A stretch of 36,266 nt of DNA from an uncultured bacterium (GCA_903824515.1 CAIJXA010000079.1:1-36266); one strand, 5' to 3'; shown: positions 15,215 through 24,084, numbered from the stretch's first letter. Made by a program: numbers and translations. The notes: generated by a model from the letters alone, not told the origin.

Positions 15215-15775
15215 TTATACTCCTGATTTTCTTTGAAAAACTTTATTCAAGAAATTACCATCTGGCTGCTGTCCTTTCTTTGGAACTTCTTTTTTTATAG
15301 CAGCTTTCTTTGCAGGAACCTTACTGTCAGTTACAACCTCCGCATCCTTCACAGCTTCTGTCTTGGCCGCTTTTTTGCTAACCCTTTCTTTCTCTGCTCG
15401 TTCCTTTTCAAGTTGTTCTTTTGATTTACGGTTCTTTCCTTCAACTCTTTCTTCCAGCTCCAGATCAATCAGAGATGTTCTTTTCAAAATCAACGTTGCT
15501 CTTCCTTGAGCCCTTGGAAGCCATCGTTTCAAACTTGGTCCTCCGCCAACTTGGATGTTACTGACAAATAAATTATCTTTGTCTAATCCAAAATTGTTTT
15601 CACCGTTTGCAATGGCACTTCTCAGAAGTTTTTCGAGTGGATTGCTGGTCTTTTTAACAAGATTTTGCAACTGAATCAATGCTTGAGAGCAGTTCATCCC
15701 CACAATACTGCGAGTGACCAATCTGACCTTTCGAGGAGACATTCTTAAATTGTTGAGTGAAGCTTTAACTTTCAT
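15215..15775 (-). CDS. rplV: Large subunit ribosomal protein L22 with long C-terminal tail
   Basis: The first ~110 residues are ordinary L22: ASLNNLRMSPRKVRLVTRSI, a tunnel-hairpin segment GPSLKRWLPRAQGRATLI, and the final strand. A tail of about 75 residues rich in Lys, Ala, Glu and Val follows, ending FLNKVFQRKSGV; usual L22 is about 110 aa. I take ATG at 15775 (MKVKASL) since MINDY in the ORF track is spacer. The tail is likely disordered and rRNA-binding or exposed near the tunnel exit; its function is unknown. Confidence 0.95.
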   Translation of the reverse strand: MKVKASLNNLRMSPRKVRLVTRSIVGMNCSQALIQLQNLVKKTSNPLEKLLRSAIANGENNFGLDKDNLFVSNIQVGGGPSLKRWLPRAQGRATLILKRTSLIDLELEERVEGKNRKSKEQLEKERAEKERVSKKAAKTEAVKDAEVVTDSKVPAKKAAIKKEVPKKGQQPDGNFLNKVFQRKSGV

Positions 15776-15787
15776 ATAATCATTAAT

Positions 15788-15856
15788 CATGGAACATGGA
15801 GCATGGAACGTGCGTCCCTTTGTATTCTGCTCTATGCTTTATGCTCTATGTTATGT
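15788..15856. repeat. Paired heptad array (CATGGAA)4 / (GCTCTAT)4, rpsS/rplV spacer
   Basis: Left units CATGGAA, CATGGAG, CATGGAA, CGTGCGT (15788-15815); right units GCTCTAT, GCTTTAT, GCTCTAT, GTTATGT (15829-15856). Arms are complementary apart from A/G transitions. Same family as 1050-1139 and 26629-26719. Confidence 0.82.
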
Positions 15857-15862
15857 GGTTTA

Positions 15863-16207
15863 CTATTTTTTCTTTCCTGCTGCTGGCTCAGCCTTTGCTG
15901 CTTTTGCGGCATCTTGAGCTTTCTGTTTTGCTGCTGATTCTATTTCTTTCTGCATCTTACCTCCATGTCTGACAAATTTACGTGTTGGTGAAAATTCTCC
16001 AAGTCTATGTCCAACCGTTTCTTCCGTGATATAAACTGGTGTAAATTCTTTTCCATTGTGAACTCCAAAAGTAAAACCAATCATTTCAGGAGTAATGGTG
16101 CAAGCCCGAGCCCAAGTTTTAATTGTTCCTTGACCTGGCGTTGCGTTTAAAATTTTCTTGGTAACGCGCTCATCCACGTAAGGTCCTTTCTTTAAACTTC
16201 TTGACAT
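15863..16207 (-). CDS. rpsS: Small subunit ribosomal protein S19 with Ala/Lys tail
   Basis: [15 protein letters not shown], the [20 protein letters not shown] region and [19 protein letters not shown] are diagnostic of S19. At 114 aa it exceeds the usual ~92 because of a C-terminal [17 protein letters not shown]-type extension ending GKKK. Located between rplB and rplV. Confidence 0.96.
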   Translation of the reverse strand: MSRSLKKGPYVDERVTKKILNATPGQGTIKTWARACTITPEMIGFTFGVHNGKEFTPVYITEETVGHRLGEFSPTRKFVRHGGKMQKEIESAAKQKAQDAAKAAKAEPAAGKKK

Positions 16208-16213
16208 ATTTTT

Positions 16214-16289
16214 TTACCGATACGAATCTACGAATTAATTACAAATCTACGAAATTTTTCGAATGGGCGCTTTTGTGGTGCGCTTTTCG
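16214..16289. repeat. TACGAATC-family hairpin, rplB/rpsS spacer
   Basis: Third clear copy: CCGATACGAATCTACGAA, an imperfect second CAAATCTACGAAA word, and GGTGCGCTTTTCGGATGC at the far side. It ends nine bases before the rpsS start codon. A partial fourth copy may lie at 19093-19143 after rpsJ. Confidence 0.68.
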
Positions 16290-16293
16290 GATG

Positions 16294-17124
16294 CTATTTT
16301 TTGACTCTTCGTTTAACAATAAATTTATCACTATATCTTTTCTTCTTTCTGGTTTTCTTTCCTAAAGCAGGCTTACCCCATGGCGTTTTCGGATGCTTCA
16401 AGCCGATTCCTTGTCTTCCTTCTCCTCCTCCATGTGGATGATCGACAGGATTCATTGCTGATCCACGAACTTCTGGCCGCTTACCCTTCCATCTGTTTCT
16501 TCCAGCTTTTCCAAGTTTTTCAGCACTATGTTCAAAATTACTTACTTTTCCAATAGTTGCGTAGCATTCTTTACTAACCAACCTTATTTCATTAGATGAC
16601 ATTTTCAATTGAGCCATCTTTCCGTCAATAGCCATCAAAATTGCTCCTGAGCCTGCACTACGTGACAACTGACCTCCCTTTCCAACAACCAACTCAATGT
16701 TTGAAATAATGGTTCCTGAGGGAATATTTTTAAGGACAGTTCTGTTGCCTTTCTTGATTGGAGCATTTTCGCCAGAAACAATTTCCACTTCCTGCTTCAT
16801 ACCTTCTGATGCAAGCACGTATCGTTTATCTCCATCCTTGTATGATACCAACGCAATAAGAGCGCTCCTATTTGGATCTCTTTCAATTGCAATAATCTTT
16901 CCAGGAATATCAAATTTCTGCTGCTTAAAATCCACCAATCGATAACGTCTCTTGTGCCCGCCTCCCTGATGCCTGGTTGAAATTTTTCCATGGCTACGTC
17001 CGGCCTTTTGAGTCATTGGAGCAAGCAAGGATTTTTCAGGCTTTTTACTGGTAAGATCGTCCGGTTTTACAATCGACATATTTCGCCTTCCAGCTGTATT
17101 TTTTTTGTATACTTTAATTGCCAT
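16294..17124 (-). CDS. rplB: Large subunit ribosomal protein L2
   Basis: 276-aa protein needed for subunit joining and peptidyl transfer. Visible blocks: GRSHGKISTRHQGGGHKRRY, IAIERDPNRSALIALV, GAILMAIDGKMAQLKM and the C-terminal VRGSAMNPVDHPHGGGEGRQ, including the conserved HPHGGGEG histidine. Normal length and canonical position between rplW and rpsS. Confidence 0.98.
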   Translation of the reverse strand: MAIKVYKKNTAGRRNMSIVKPDDLTSKKPEKSLLAPMTQKAGRSHGKISTRHQGGGHKRRYRLVDFKQQKFDIPGKIIAIERDPNRSALIALVSYKDGDKRYVLASEGMKQEVEIVSGENAPIKKGNRTVLKNIPSGTIISNIELVVGKGGQLSRSAGSGAILMAIDGKMAQLKMSSNEIRLVSKECYATIGKVSNFEHSAEKLGKAGRNRWKGKRPEVRGSAMNPVDHPHGGGEGRQGIGLKHPKTPWGKPALGKKTRKKKRYSDKFIVKRRVKK

Positions 17125-17129
17125 AATAT

Positions 17130-17238
17130 ATCAGTAATCAGTAATCAGTAATCAGTAATCAAGTATTTAAATACTTTCACCGCTCATTGTATTCTGATTG
17201 TTTTATTGTCTCTTGTTTCTTGTCTATTGAATATTGAT
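17130..17238. repeat. (ATCAGTA)4 array plus T-rich heptads, rplW/rplB spacer
   Basis: Four exact ATCAGTA units at 17130-17157, then a 16-nt palindrome AAGTATTTAAATACTT, then about five TATTGTC-type heptads (17204-17238) that run into the rplW stop codon. The two word sets are not obviously complementary, unlike the other arrays. Confidence 0.72.
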
Positions 17239-17621
17239 TAGGCTCCTTGGAATAATTCAATCTTATCTCCCTCTTTCAAAGTCACAACCGCTTTTTTGAT
17301 TGCAGATTTACAGCCTTCAAATCTACCGTAAACTCTTTTCTTTGGAATAAAATTCAAAACCGCAACTTTCTGAACACTTACTCTATAAAAACCCTCGATT
17401 GCTTTCTTTACTTGCGCCTTAGTAGCATCTTGCGTAATCCTAAAAACATATTTATTCTCTGCAAGTCCAGCGTGTGATTTTTCAGTAATCCAAGGTTCCA
17501 CAAGAACGCGATAAGCAATATCAGCATTTTCAGCGGTTTGAGGAGCAGCCTTCTTAGCTACTTTTTTAACAACCACTTCTTTTTTTGAAACATTTTCTTT
17601 TTTCTCTTCTATTGCTGCCAT
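17238..17621 (-). CDS. rplW: Large subunit ribosomal protein L23 with N-terminal extension
   Basis: 127-aa tunnel-exit protein that docks trigger factor and SRP. The conserved core begins at VLVEPWITEKSHAG and continues VFRITQDATKAQVKKAIEGF and VNFIPKKRVYGR-like sequence. About 38 extra N-terminal residues are Lys/Val/Ala-rich (KKEVVVKKVAKKAAP). Normal L23 is about 95 aa. Only 20 nt separate it from rplD. Confidence 0.95.
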   Translation of the reverse strand: MAAIEEKKENVSKKEVVVKKVAKKAAPQTAENADIAYRVLVEPWITEKSHAGLAENKYVFRITQDATKAQVKKAIEGFYRVSVQKVAVLNFIPKKRVYGRFEGCKSAIKKAVVTLKEGDKIELFQGA

Positions 17622-17641
17622 ATATTTAATAAATCTCTAAA

Positions 17642-18271
17642 TTATTTTACAAATTTTTCTTCCAAAAATGCAATCGATGCCTTACTTAAAAGCACATTCT
17701 TATTATTGAGCAAATCATATACATTCAAATCCTTTGTTTCAATATTTGTAATTTTAGGAATGTTTCGACTAGCAATTGCAAGTGCTCGTTCTCCCTCAGT
17801 AAATGAAACTAGTGTTTTCCCAGCCAGTTTAAGGTTTTTAATAACCTCAGCAAAAGCTTTAGTTTTCGCATCCTTAAGTTCAAGCACATCAACTGCTACT
17901 AGGGTTCCGCTTCGAAGTTTCTCGCTAAGCGCAATTCTTACTGCCTTTTGCTTCATTTTCTTGTTTACATCTCTTTTAAAATTCCTATCACTTGTTGGAC
18001 CAAAAGCAATTCCACCACCCTTCATTACAGGATTTCTCTTTTGTCCTTGCCTGGCACTTCCAGTTCCCTTTTGTTTGAAAGGTTTCTTGCCAGTTCCGGC
18101 AACTTCACTTTTATCCTTAGTGTTAGCAATTGAAAATCTTTGATTACCAGCAATCACCATAAAAACCTGGTGTAATAGTTCATCATTTGATTTCACAGCA
18201 AAAACCTCATCTGAGATAGTCAAATCCTCTATTTTTTTTCCTTCTAGATTGTGCAGGGCAATTGTAGCCAT
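17642..18271 (-). CDS. rplD: Large subunit ribosomal protein L4
   Basis: 209-aa protein with the tunnel loop visible as KKPFKQKGTGSARQGQKRNP and the following GGGIAFGPTSDRNF. The C-terminal half has the expected alternating beta/alpha pattern. In enteric bacteria L4 represses its own operon by terminating transcription in the S10 leader; here a terminator-like leader lies before rplC instead. Confidence 0.96.
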   Translation of the reverse strand: MATIALHNLEGKKIEDLTISDEVFAVKSNDELLHQVFMVIAGNQRFSIANTKDKSEVAGTGKKPFKQKGTGSARQGQKRNPVMKGGGIAFGPTSDRNFKRDVNKKMKQKAVRIALSEKLRSGTLVAVDVLELKDAKTKAFAEVIKNLKLAGKTLVSFTEGERALAIASRNIPKITNIETKDLNVYDLLNNKNVLLSKASIAFLEEKFVK

Positions 18272-18286
18272 AATATTCGCTTCGCT

Positions 18287-18321
18287 AAATTATAAATTTC
18301 AAATTTTAAATTTCAAATTAT
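18287..18321. repeat. AAATTTC heptad array, rplC/rplD spacer
   Basis: Five heptads in mirror order: AAATTAT, AAATTTC, AAATTTT, AAATTTC, AAATTAT. It occupies most of the 59-nt spacer. Confidence 0.55.
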
Positions 18322-18330
18322 TGTATTTTT

Positions 18331-18891
18331 CTATCCGTGAACCTCAACGATTCTTCCAACAACTCCAGGCACCGAGCCAAGAACGCCAATGAGATTTTTT
18401 TCAATATTCAAATAAACAACTTTCACGTTCTTCACTGATTTCCTTTTTCCACCCATGCGTCCAGCCATTCTTTTTCCTTTGATAACATGCTGTGGTTGTT
18501 GAGCACCGATTGATCCAGGAGCTCGTAAATCATGCTTATGTCCATGCGAAGCAGGAGAACCAGCAAACCCATGACGCTTCACACCTCCCTGAAATCCCTT
18601 AGCTTTAGCGATACCACTAACTTTAACCAAATCTCCAATTGCAAAATTTTCAACGGTAACCTTATCACCAACTGCCAATGCCACTACATCTTCACTGCGA
18701 AATTCTTTCTTGTGAGTAACTTTTTTTGTCTTCTTAGTTGCAAGTTGAACAGCGCTATAGCCATCTCTCTGCGACGTTCTCACGATAGACACAGTGTTTG
18801 GCTCACATTCAATCAAGGTAATATTAAGAGCTCCCTGTTGCTGATCATACAGAGTTGTCATCCCCATTTTTTTTCCTAAAATATTTTTCAT
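18331..18891 (-). CDS. rplC: Large subunit ribosomal protein L3
   Basis: 186-aa protein near the peptidyl transferase centre. It opens with NILGKKMGMTTLYDQQ and contains VSGIAKAKGFQGGVKRHGF, GSIGAQQPQHVIKGKRMAGR and MGGKRKSVKNVKVVYL. It is shorter than the usual ~205 aa. I place the start at ATG 18891 because the 22 upstream residues in the ORF track are translated leader including the terminator hairpin. TATAAT lies seven bases before this ATG, so a leaderless transcript is possible. Confidence 0.95.
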   Translation of the reverse strand: MKNILGKKMGMTTLYDQQQGALNITLIECEPNTVSIVRTSQRDGYSAVQLATKKTKKVTHKKEFRSEDVVALAVGDKVTVENFAIGDLVKVSGIAKAKGFQGGVKRHGFAGSPASHGHKHDLRAPGSIGAQQPQHVIKGKRMAGRMGGKRKSVKNVKVVYLNIEKNLIGVLGSVPGVVGRIVEVHG

Positions 18892-18898
18892 ATCTGTA

Positions 18899-18904
18899 AT
18901 TATA
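18899..18904 (-). promoter_or_regulatory. TATAAT box just upstream of rplC
   Basis: On the minus strand TATAAT is followed by seven bases and then the rplC ATG, a spacing that would put transcription start at or next to the start codon. No convincing -35 box precedes it because the terminator T-run occupies that region. Tentative. Confidence 0.35.
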
Positions 18905-18918
18905 CTTATATTTCGAAC

Positions 18919-18966
18919 AAAAAACTGGCTTCTCAGCCAGCATGGTCCGAGGAGCAATTCCTCGAC
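18919..18966 (-). terminator. Terminator-like attenuator between rpsJ and rplC
   Basis: Minus-strand CTGGCT-GAGA-AGCCAG followed by six T is a compact intrinsic terminator with a GNRA-type tetraloop. Just before it (transcript direction) is a second hairpin, GTCGAGGA-ATTGC-TCCTCGGAC with one bulged base. Placed in the middle of a ribosomal operon, it is more likely a conditional attenuator than a true end. Confidence 0.7.
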
Positions 18967-19034
18967 TTAGCTAATTGAGTATCCAACTTTGCAGTAGGAC
19001 TTTAACTAGTTTTTTTCTTTTTTCTAACTTATCT

Positions 19035-19063
19035 ATTTTAAATCAATTCTCAAATTTATGCAA
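19035..19063 (-). promoter_or_regulatory. Candidate promoter upstream of the rplC leader
   Basis: Minus-strand TTGCAT and TAAAAT separated by 17 bases. A transcript from here would carry a leader of about 140 nt containing the attenuator hairpins before rplC. Confidence 0.45.
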
Positions 19064-19143
19064 GCCCCGACGATATTTACCATTCAAACATACCTACTAA
19101 TTTGTGATTCGTATGGTAGCTTTCGTAGTACGCCTTTTACATG

Positions 19144-19476
19144 CTACATCTTTATTTCGATATCTACACCAGCTGGCAAATCAAGTCCGGTCAGACTTTC
19201 AATTGTCTTTGCTGTTGGATCCCAGATATCAACTAGACGCTTGTGAATCCTCATTTCATATTGCTCACGAGCATCCTTATGCACAAAAGTTGATTTGTTA
19301 ACAGTCACCTTGTGAATTTCTGTCGGAAGAGGAACTGGGCCAGTTATCCTAGCGCCCGTTCTTTCAGCAGTTTCAACAATTTTTCGCGCTGACTGATCAA
19401 TCACCTTATTGTCATAAGCTTTGATCTTAATTCTGATTCTTGTGGATTGTCCTGATTCTATTTTTTTCGAAGCCAT
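19144..19476 (-). CDS. rpsJ: Small subunit ribosomal protein S10
   Basis: 110-aa 30S protein, also NusE in antitermination complexes. [40 protein letters not shown] and the C-terminal [16 protein letters not shown] are diagnostic. It sits 93 nt after tuf and 252 nt before rplC. The start has no Shine-Dalgarno (CCACCCAG precedes ATG). Confidence 0.97.
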   Translation of the reverse strand: MASKKIESGQSTRIRIKIKAYDNKVIDQSARKIVETAERTGARITGPVPLPTEIHKVTVNKSTFVHKDAREQYEMRIHKRLVDIWDPTAKTIESLTGLDLPAGVDIEIKM

Positions 19477-19529
19477 CTGGGTGGATTGAGATAAAAATTA
19501 CTATTTAAACTTTGTTCTAGGCAACACAG

Positions 19530-19553
19530 GTAGACATAATCGTTTATGTCTAC
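19530..19553. repeat. Perfect 10-bp hairpin between tuf and rpsJ
   Basis: GTAGACATAA and TTATGTCTAC are exact inverted arms around a 4-nt loop, 16 nt after the tuf stop codon. No T-run follows, so it may be a processing or stability element rather than a terminator. Confidence 0.8.
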
Positions 19554-19569
19554 ATAGTAAACTAAAACT

Positions 19570-20763
19570 TTATTTGATGATTTTTGTTGCTACACCAGCT
19601 CCAACAGTGCGTCCTCCTTCGCGAATAGCGAACCTCATTCCTTCCTCCATAGCTACTGGCGAAATCAATTTAACTGTCAGACTAATTGTATCTCCAGGCA
19701 TAACCATTTCGGTTCCCTCTGGAAGGATAACTTCCCCAGTTACATCAGTTGTTCGAATGTAAAATTGTGGTTTGTATCCCTTGAAGAATGGAGTGTGTCG
19801 TCCACCTTCTTCTTTGGTCAAAATATAAATCTCTCCTTCAAATTCTGTGTGTGGGGTAATTGAACCGGTCTTTGCAAGAACTTGTCCGCGTTCAACATCT
19901 TCCTTTTTGATTCCTCGCAAAAGTAGTCCTGCGTTGTCTCCAGCTTGTCCACGATCAAGTGATTTGTTGAACATTTCAATTCCTGTTACCACAGTTTTCA
20001 CTGTTGGGCGAAGACCAACTATTTCAACTTCTTCATTGATGTTGATTGTTCCTCGTTCAATTCTTCCAGTTACCACTGTTCCACGACCTTCAATTGAGAA
20101 GATATCTTCAATAGGCATAAGCAATGGTTTGTCAGTATCACGAACTGGATCAGGAATTTTTGCATCAAGCGCATCCATAAGGTCATAAATTGGTTTAGCA
20201 GCGGGATCATCAATAGACGTTGCCACAAGCGCCTTAGTAGCTGAACCTCGCACAACTGCTGCGTTGTCGCCATCAAACTCATATTTTGTCAAAAGTTCAC
20301 GAATTTCAGCTTCTACCAAATCAATCAATTCTGCATCATCAACCATATCAACCTTATTGATGAAAACTACGATTGCTGGCACTCCAACTTGCTTGGCAAG
20401 AAGAATGTGTTCGCGAGTCTGAGGCATAGGGCCATCAGTAGCACTTACCACGATAATAGATCCATCCATTTGAGCTGCACCAGTAATCATATTTTTGATA
20501 TAATCAGCATGACCTGGACAATCAACATGAGCGTAGTGACGAGCCTGGGTTTCATATTCACAATGTGAAGTTGCAATGGTGATTCCTCGTTCTCTTTCTT
20601 CTGGAGCATTGTCAATTTCATTTACACCTCTTTCTTTTGCAAAACCTTTCAAAGATTGGCAATGCAAAATAGCCGCGGTCAAAGTTGTCTTGCCGTGGTC
20701 AACGTGTCCAATTGTTCCAACGTTTACATGTGGTTTTGTGCGCTCAAATTTTGCTACTGCCAT
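19570..20763 (-). CDS. tuf: Elongation factor Tu
   Basis: 397-aa GTPase delivering aminoacyl-tRNA to the ribosome. G1 is GHVDHGKT, G2/G3 region has RGITIATSH and [21 protein letters not shown]4 is NKVD, and G5 is SATKAL-type sequence. Domains 2 and 3 contain [13 protein letters not shown] and the C-terminal [18 protein letters not shown]. It heads the S10-spc operon here rather than following fusA directly, with its own strong promoter and a leader of about 140 nt. Confidence 0.98.
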   Translation of the reverse strand: MAVAKFERTKPHVNVGTIGHVDHGKTTLTAAILHCQSLKGFAKERGVNEIDNAPEERERGITIATSHCEYETQARHYAHVDCPGHADYIKNMITGAAQMDGSIIVVSATDGPMPQTREHILLAKQVGVPAIVVFINKVDMVDDAELIDLVEAEIRELLTKYEFDGDNAAVVRGSATKALVATSIDDPAAKPIYDLMDALDAKIPDPVRDTDKPLLMPIEDIFSIEGRGTVVTGRIERGTININEEVEIVGLRPTVKTVVTGIEMFNKSLDRGQAGDNAGLLLRGIKKEDVERGQVLAKTGSITPHTEFEGEIYILTKEEGGRHTPFFKGYKPQFYIRTTDVTGEVILPEGTEMVMPGDTISLTVKLISPVAMEEGMRFAIREGGRTVGAGVATKIIK

Positions 20764-20907
20764 ATTAATTTTTTCGCCTCTGCTTGGGGCTATTTTTGTC
20801 CCAAAACTGGCTGATACTTAAAGATTGTTTATTAATAAAAATTTTAACACGATATTCCAAAAAAAGCAATTAAAAAATTCCTTTCAAGGAAAATCGAATA
20901 CTTGTTT

Positions 20908-20935
20908 ATTCTACACGATAAATAAATCCTGTCAA
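20908..20935 (-). promoter_or_regulatory. Sigma70-type promoter for tuf and the S10-spc operon
   Basis: Minus-strand TTGACA and TAGAAT separated by 16 bases, the best promoter match in the window. Transcription would begin near 20901, leaving a leader of about 138 nt before tuf that contains a short TTCC/GGAA hairpin with a T-run. The 357-nt gap 20764-21120 holds this promoter, the leader, and TTAGCTTC-type spacer repeats near 20945-20975; no gene is seen. Confidence 0.7.
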
Positions 20936-21044
20936 GAGCCGTGAATTAGCTTCTTAGTCATTAGCTTCTTAGCTTTTAGATTTGGCTTAAATAAGGGATT
21001 TATTTGATTTTTTCCTCACACAACCATTCTATGCAAAAATTCTT

Positions 21045-21095
21045 ACCCTTAAGGGTTATTTCAAGCAATTTTATCTAAATTCATAATCTAGATAA
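21045..21095 (-). terminator. Possible terminator region after the methyltransferase
   Basis: Two palindromes follow the methyltransferase stop: TTATCTA/TAGATAA (7-bp arms) and ACCCTTAAGGGT, the second followed on the minus strand by AAGAATTTTT. The T-run is imperfect, so termination is only possible. Confidence 0.4.
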
Positions 21096-21120
21096 TATTT
21101 TTAAAAAATTGTGAGTTTTT

Positions 21121-21873
21121 TCAAAAATCTTTCGGGGTAAATGGGAGGCGGATTATTTTTGGCAAACTCTCATTTTTGACATCGGCTGACTTACGCATGC
21201 AAAAAATGAATTTCCCTGAAAACAAATTTGGCCAGAGGTTAAGCAGGGCAGCTCGCAAAAATGTTGGAGTAAGGCGCGTTGGAATCAAGCCCCCACCCAT
21301 AAAATTCAATTGCAATTGCTCAACCTGCCAATTGAACGATTGAAACATTTCTCCAAGATCTTTCAGACTAAAGAAACGAACATGTGAATAATCCCAGGAT
21401 TTCTGACCATACTGCACATTGTCCCAATGAACAATGCCTTTTCCAAAAAACATTCGCAGACGCTGCCTAAGATCAAAATGATTCGGCACCCCAAAAATTA
21501 GCAGGCCACCACTTTTCAAAACCAGTTCAGATTGCTTCAGGATATGCGTCGGGTTATAAAGATGTTCAGCAACATCAGTGCAAATGACCATATCGAAATA
21601 ATCTGGTGCTACCTTCCAAACCAGGGAGAGGTCTTGCTGAATATGGGTGTAACTATCCTTTTTTTCACTGGCAATTTGAGCATCGATTCCAACAACTTCA
21701 TGTCTAAGACCTACAAGATATTCGGCTAGCTTGCCATTTCCACATCCCACATCTAAGATCCTCAATTTTTCACCTTTTTTGAAATCATAAAAACGCCTAA
21801 TTTTTTCATAGGCGCTTTTTCCTGAAAAGGTGGCTCTATTTTCGTGAAACTGCATTTCATTCATATGTTGCAA
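21121..21873 (-). CDS. Class I SAM-dependent methyltransferase
   Basis: 250-aa Rossmann-fold methyltransferase. Motif I is LRILDVGCGNGKLAEYL near 37-53, the acidic end of strand 2 is VVGIDAQ, and FDMVICTDVAEHLYNPTHIL is the motif II/III region of the UbiE/ubiquinone-type methyltransferase superfamily. The C-terminal third is less conserved and includes a basic stretch. The substrate is not readable. It stands alone between the str-operon terminator and the tuf promoter, breaking the common fusA-tuf pair. Several in-frame ATGs near the N-terminus make the exact start uncertain by up to six residues. Confidence 0.82.
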   Translation of the reverse strand: MQHMNEMQFHENRATFSGKSAYEKIRRFYDFKKGEKLRILDVGCGNGKLAEYLVGLRHEVVGIDAQIASEKKDSYTHIQQDLSLVWKVAPDYFDMVICTDVAEHLYNPTHILKQSELVLKSGGLLIFGVPNHFDLRQRLRMFFGKGIVHWDNVQYGQKSWDYSHVRFFSLKDLGEMFQSFNWQVEQLQLNFMGGGLIPTRLTPTFLRAALLNLWPNLFSGKFIFCMRKSADVKNESLPKIIRLPFTPKDF

Positions 21874-21903
21874 TTATACAAAGTTCCCAAAAATAACACA
21901 ACT

Positions 21904-21936
21904 AAAAAGCAGCCTCTCTCGAGGCTGCTTTTAAAA
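21904..21936. terminator. Strong bidirectional intrinsic terminator after fusA
   Basis: AAGCAGCCTC-TCTC-GAGGCTGCTT is a perfect 10-bp stem with A-run and T-run flanks on both sides. It lies between the fusA stop and the methyltransferase start, closing the str operon. Confidence 0.88.
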
Positions 21937-21999
21937 AAGTGCATTTGAATTTCGTATTTTCCTGAGAAACTAAGAAGCTAACGCCTGGTAAGTTGCCCC

Positions 22000-24084
22000 T
22001 TATTTCTTGGCGATAATCGCTTCAGCCACATTTTTTGGAACTTCACTATAGTGACCAAATTCCATCACAGAACTGGCGCGTCCCTGGGTCATGCTGCGAA
22101 GTTGGGTAACATAACCAAACATGCTAGCTAAAGGCACATCAGCTTCAATTTCTTTCACGCGCGCATTCCCCTCTCCACGATCATTGATTTCCTTGATCAT
22201 TCCACGACGAGAATTAATGTCTCCCACAACGTCTCCCATGAATTGTTCAGGACAAGTCACCACCACTTTCATAATAGGTTCCAGAATGATAGGGTCAGCG
22301 CGTTTAACCGCTTCTTGCACAGCCATTGATCCGGCAATTTTAAAAGCAGATTCATTAGAGTCAACTTCATGATATGATCCGTCGTACAAAGTTACCATTA
22401 CATCAACCATTGGATATCCAGCCAGCACCCCATTTTCCAAAGCCTCTTTGGCTCCCATATTGATTGGCTTGATATATTCCTGAGGAATAACTCCACCTTT
22501 AATTTCATCAAAAAATTCATAGCCCTTGCCTTTTTCTTCTTGAGGCTTAACCCTGAGCCAGCAATGTCCATATTGTCCGCGTCCTCCAGATTGTTTAATG
22601 TATTTTCCTTCAGCTTGAGCCTGCCCCTTGATTGTTTCGCGATAAGCAACTTGAGGTTGACCAATGTTTGCCTCAACTCCAAATTCTCGTTTCATGCGAT
22701 CAATAATAATATCAAGATGAAGTTCGCCCATTCCGGAAATGATTGTTTGTCCACTTTCTTCATCTGTTCGAAGACGAAGCGTTGGATCTTCTCCAGCCAA
22801 TTTACGAAGAGCAAGTCCCATTTTTTCTTGGTCAGCCTTCGTTTTTGGTTCCACAGCAATGTCAATCACAGGTTCAGGAAAAACAATATTTTCCAATTGA
22901 ATTTGTCTGGTCTCATCACAGAGCGTGTCTCCAGTTGTGGTGTTTTTAAGACCAACTAGGGCGCCAATGCCGCCAGCTTTGATTTCATCAATTTCCTCTC
23001 GATGATTGGCATGCATCTGCAAAATTCGTCCAATTCTTTCTTTTTGACCATTAGTTGCATTGATCACATATGAACCAGCTTTTAATGTTCCAGAGTAAAC
23101 CCGGAAGAATGTTAATTGGCCCACAAATGGGTCAGTCGCAACCTTGAAAGCCAAAGCCGCAAACGGTTCACTGTCATCAGCCTTACGTGTAATTTCCTCC
23201 CCATTTTTTGGATTGATTCCAGATACTGGAGGAATATCCAATGGAGATGGGAGATAATCAACCACAGCGTCCAAAACCAATTGCACGCCCTTGTTGCGAA
23301 GCGCTGTTCCAGTAAAAACCGGCACAAGCTTGGCAGCAATCACGCCTGCTCTGAGAGCTGCTTTGAGTTCCTCTGTTGAAATTTCTTCACCGTTTAGATA
23401 TTTTTCAGTTAGTGCGTCATTAGTTTCAGAAATTTTCTCAACCATTTTTTCTCTCCACTCCTTAGCCTTTTCAACAAGCTCAGCAGGAATCTCATTTTCC
23501 ACAACTTTAATACCCATTTCACCTTCAAAGCTATAAGCTTTCATTTTCATCAAATCAACCACGCCTGAAAATTCGCTGCGTTCCCCAATTGGAATTTGAA
23601 GTGCCAAGGCGTTTGGAGTCAAACGATTCCAAATAGAACCAAGCACGAAATTAAAATCAGCACCCTCCTTGTCAATCTTATTCACGAAGCAAATGCGAGG
23701 CACATGATACTTGTCAGCTTGTCGCCAAACAGTTTCTGATTGCGGCTCAACTCCTTCTTTTCCATCAAAAATAACCACAGCGCCATCAAGCACGCGCAAG
23801 GAGCGCTCAACCTCAACCGTAAAGTCCACATGACCAGGAGTGTCAATGATATTGATCGGGTGACCTTTCCAGCTGCATTTCGTGGCAGCGGAAGTGATTG
23901 TGATTCCCCGTTCCTGTTCTTGTTCCATCCAGTCCATGGTAGCAGCGCCTTCATGAACTTCTCCAATCTTGTGAGTGATTCCAGTGTAAAACAGAATACG
24001 CTCAGTGGTTGTGGTTTTTCCACCATCAATGTGAGCAATAATGCCGATGTTTCTTAATTTTGCAATGTCATTTTCTGTGGACAT
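22000..24084 (-). CDS. fusA: Elongation factor G
   Basis: 694-aa translocation GTPase. G1 is [14 protein letters not shown], one residue off the usual AHIDAGKT; G3 is [21 protein letters not shown]4 is NKID. Domain III-V landmarks include [20 protein letters not shown] and the C-terminal [22 protein letters not shown]. Length is normal. It follows rpsG in the same direction. The ATG is preceded by T-rich sequence with no Shine-Dalgarno. Confidence 0.98.
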   Translation of the reverse strand: MSTENDIAKLRNIGIIAHIDGGKTTTTERILFYTGITHKIGEVHEGAATMDWMEQEQERGITITSAATKCSWKGHPINIIDTPGHVDFTVEVERSLRVLDGAVVIFDGKEGVEPQSETVWRQADKYHVPRICFVNKIDKEGADFNFVLGSIWNRLTPNALALQIPIGERSEFSGVVDLMKMKAYSFEGEMGIKVVENEIPAELVEKAKEWREKMVEKISETNDALTEKYLNGEEISTEELKAALRAGVIAAKLVPVFTGTALRNKGVQLVLDAVVDYLPSPLDIPPVSGINPKNGEEITRKADDSEPFAALAFKVATDPFVGQLTFFRVYSGTLKAGSYVINATNGQKERIGRILQMHANHREEIDEIKAGGIGALVGLKNTTTGDTLCDETRQIQLENIVFPEPVIDIAVEPKTKADQEKMGLALRKLAGEDPTLRLRTDEESGQTIISGMGELHLDIIIDRMKREFGVEANIGQPQVAYRETIKGQAQAEGKYIKQSGGRGQYGHCWLRVKPQEEKGKGYEFFDEIKGGVIPQEYIKPINMGAKEALENGVLAGYPMVDVMVTLYDGSYHEVDSNESAFKIAGSMAVQEAVKRADPIILEPIMKVVVTCPEQFMGDVVGDINSRRGMIKEINDRGEGNARVKEIEADVPLASMFGYVTQLRSMTQGRASSVMEFGHYSEVPKNVAEAIIAKK

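Noticed and set aside
18892-18957. Longer N-terminus of L3
   Set aside because: It would translate through the terminator hairpin; the family starts at MKNILGKKMG.
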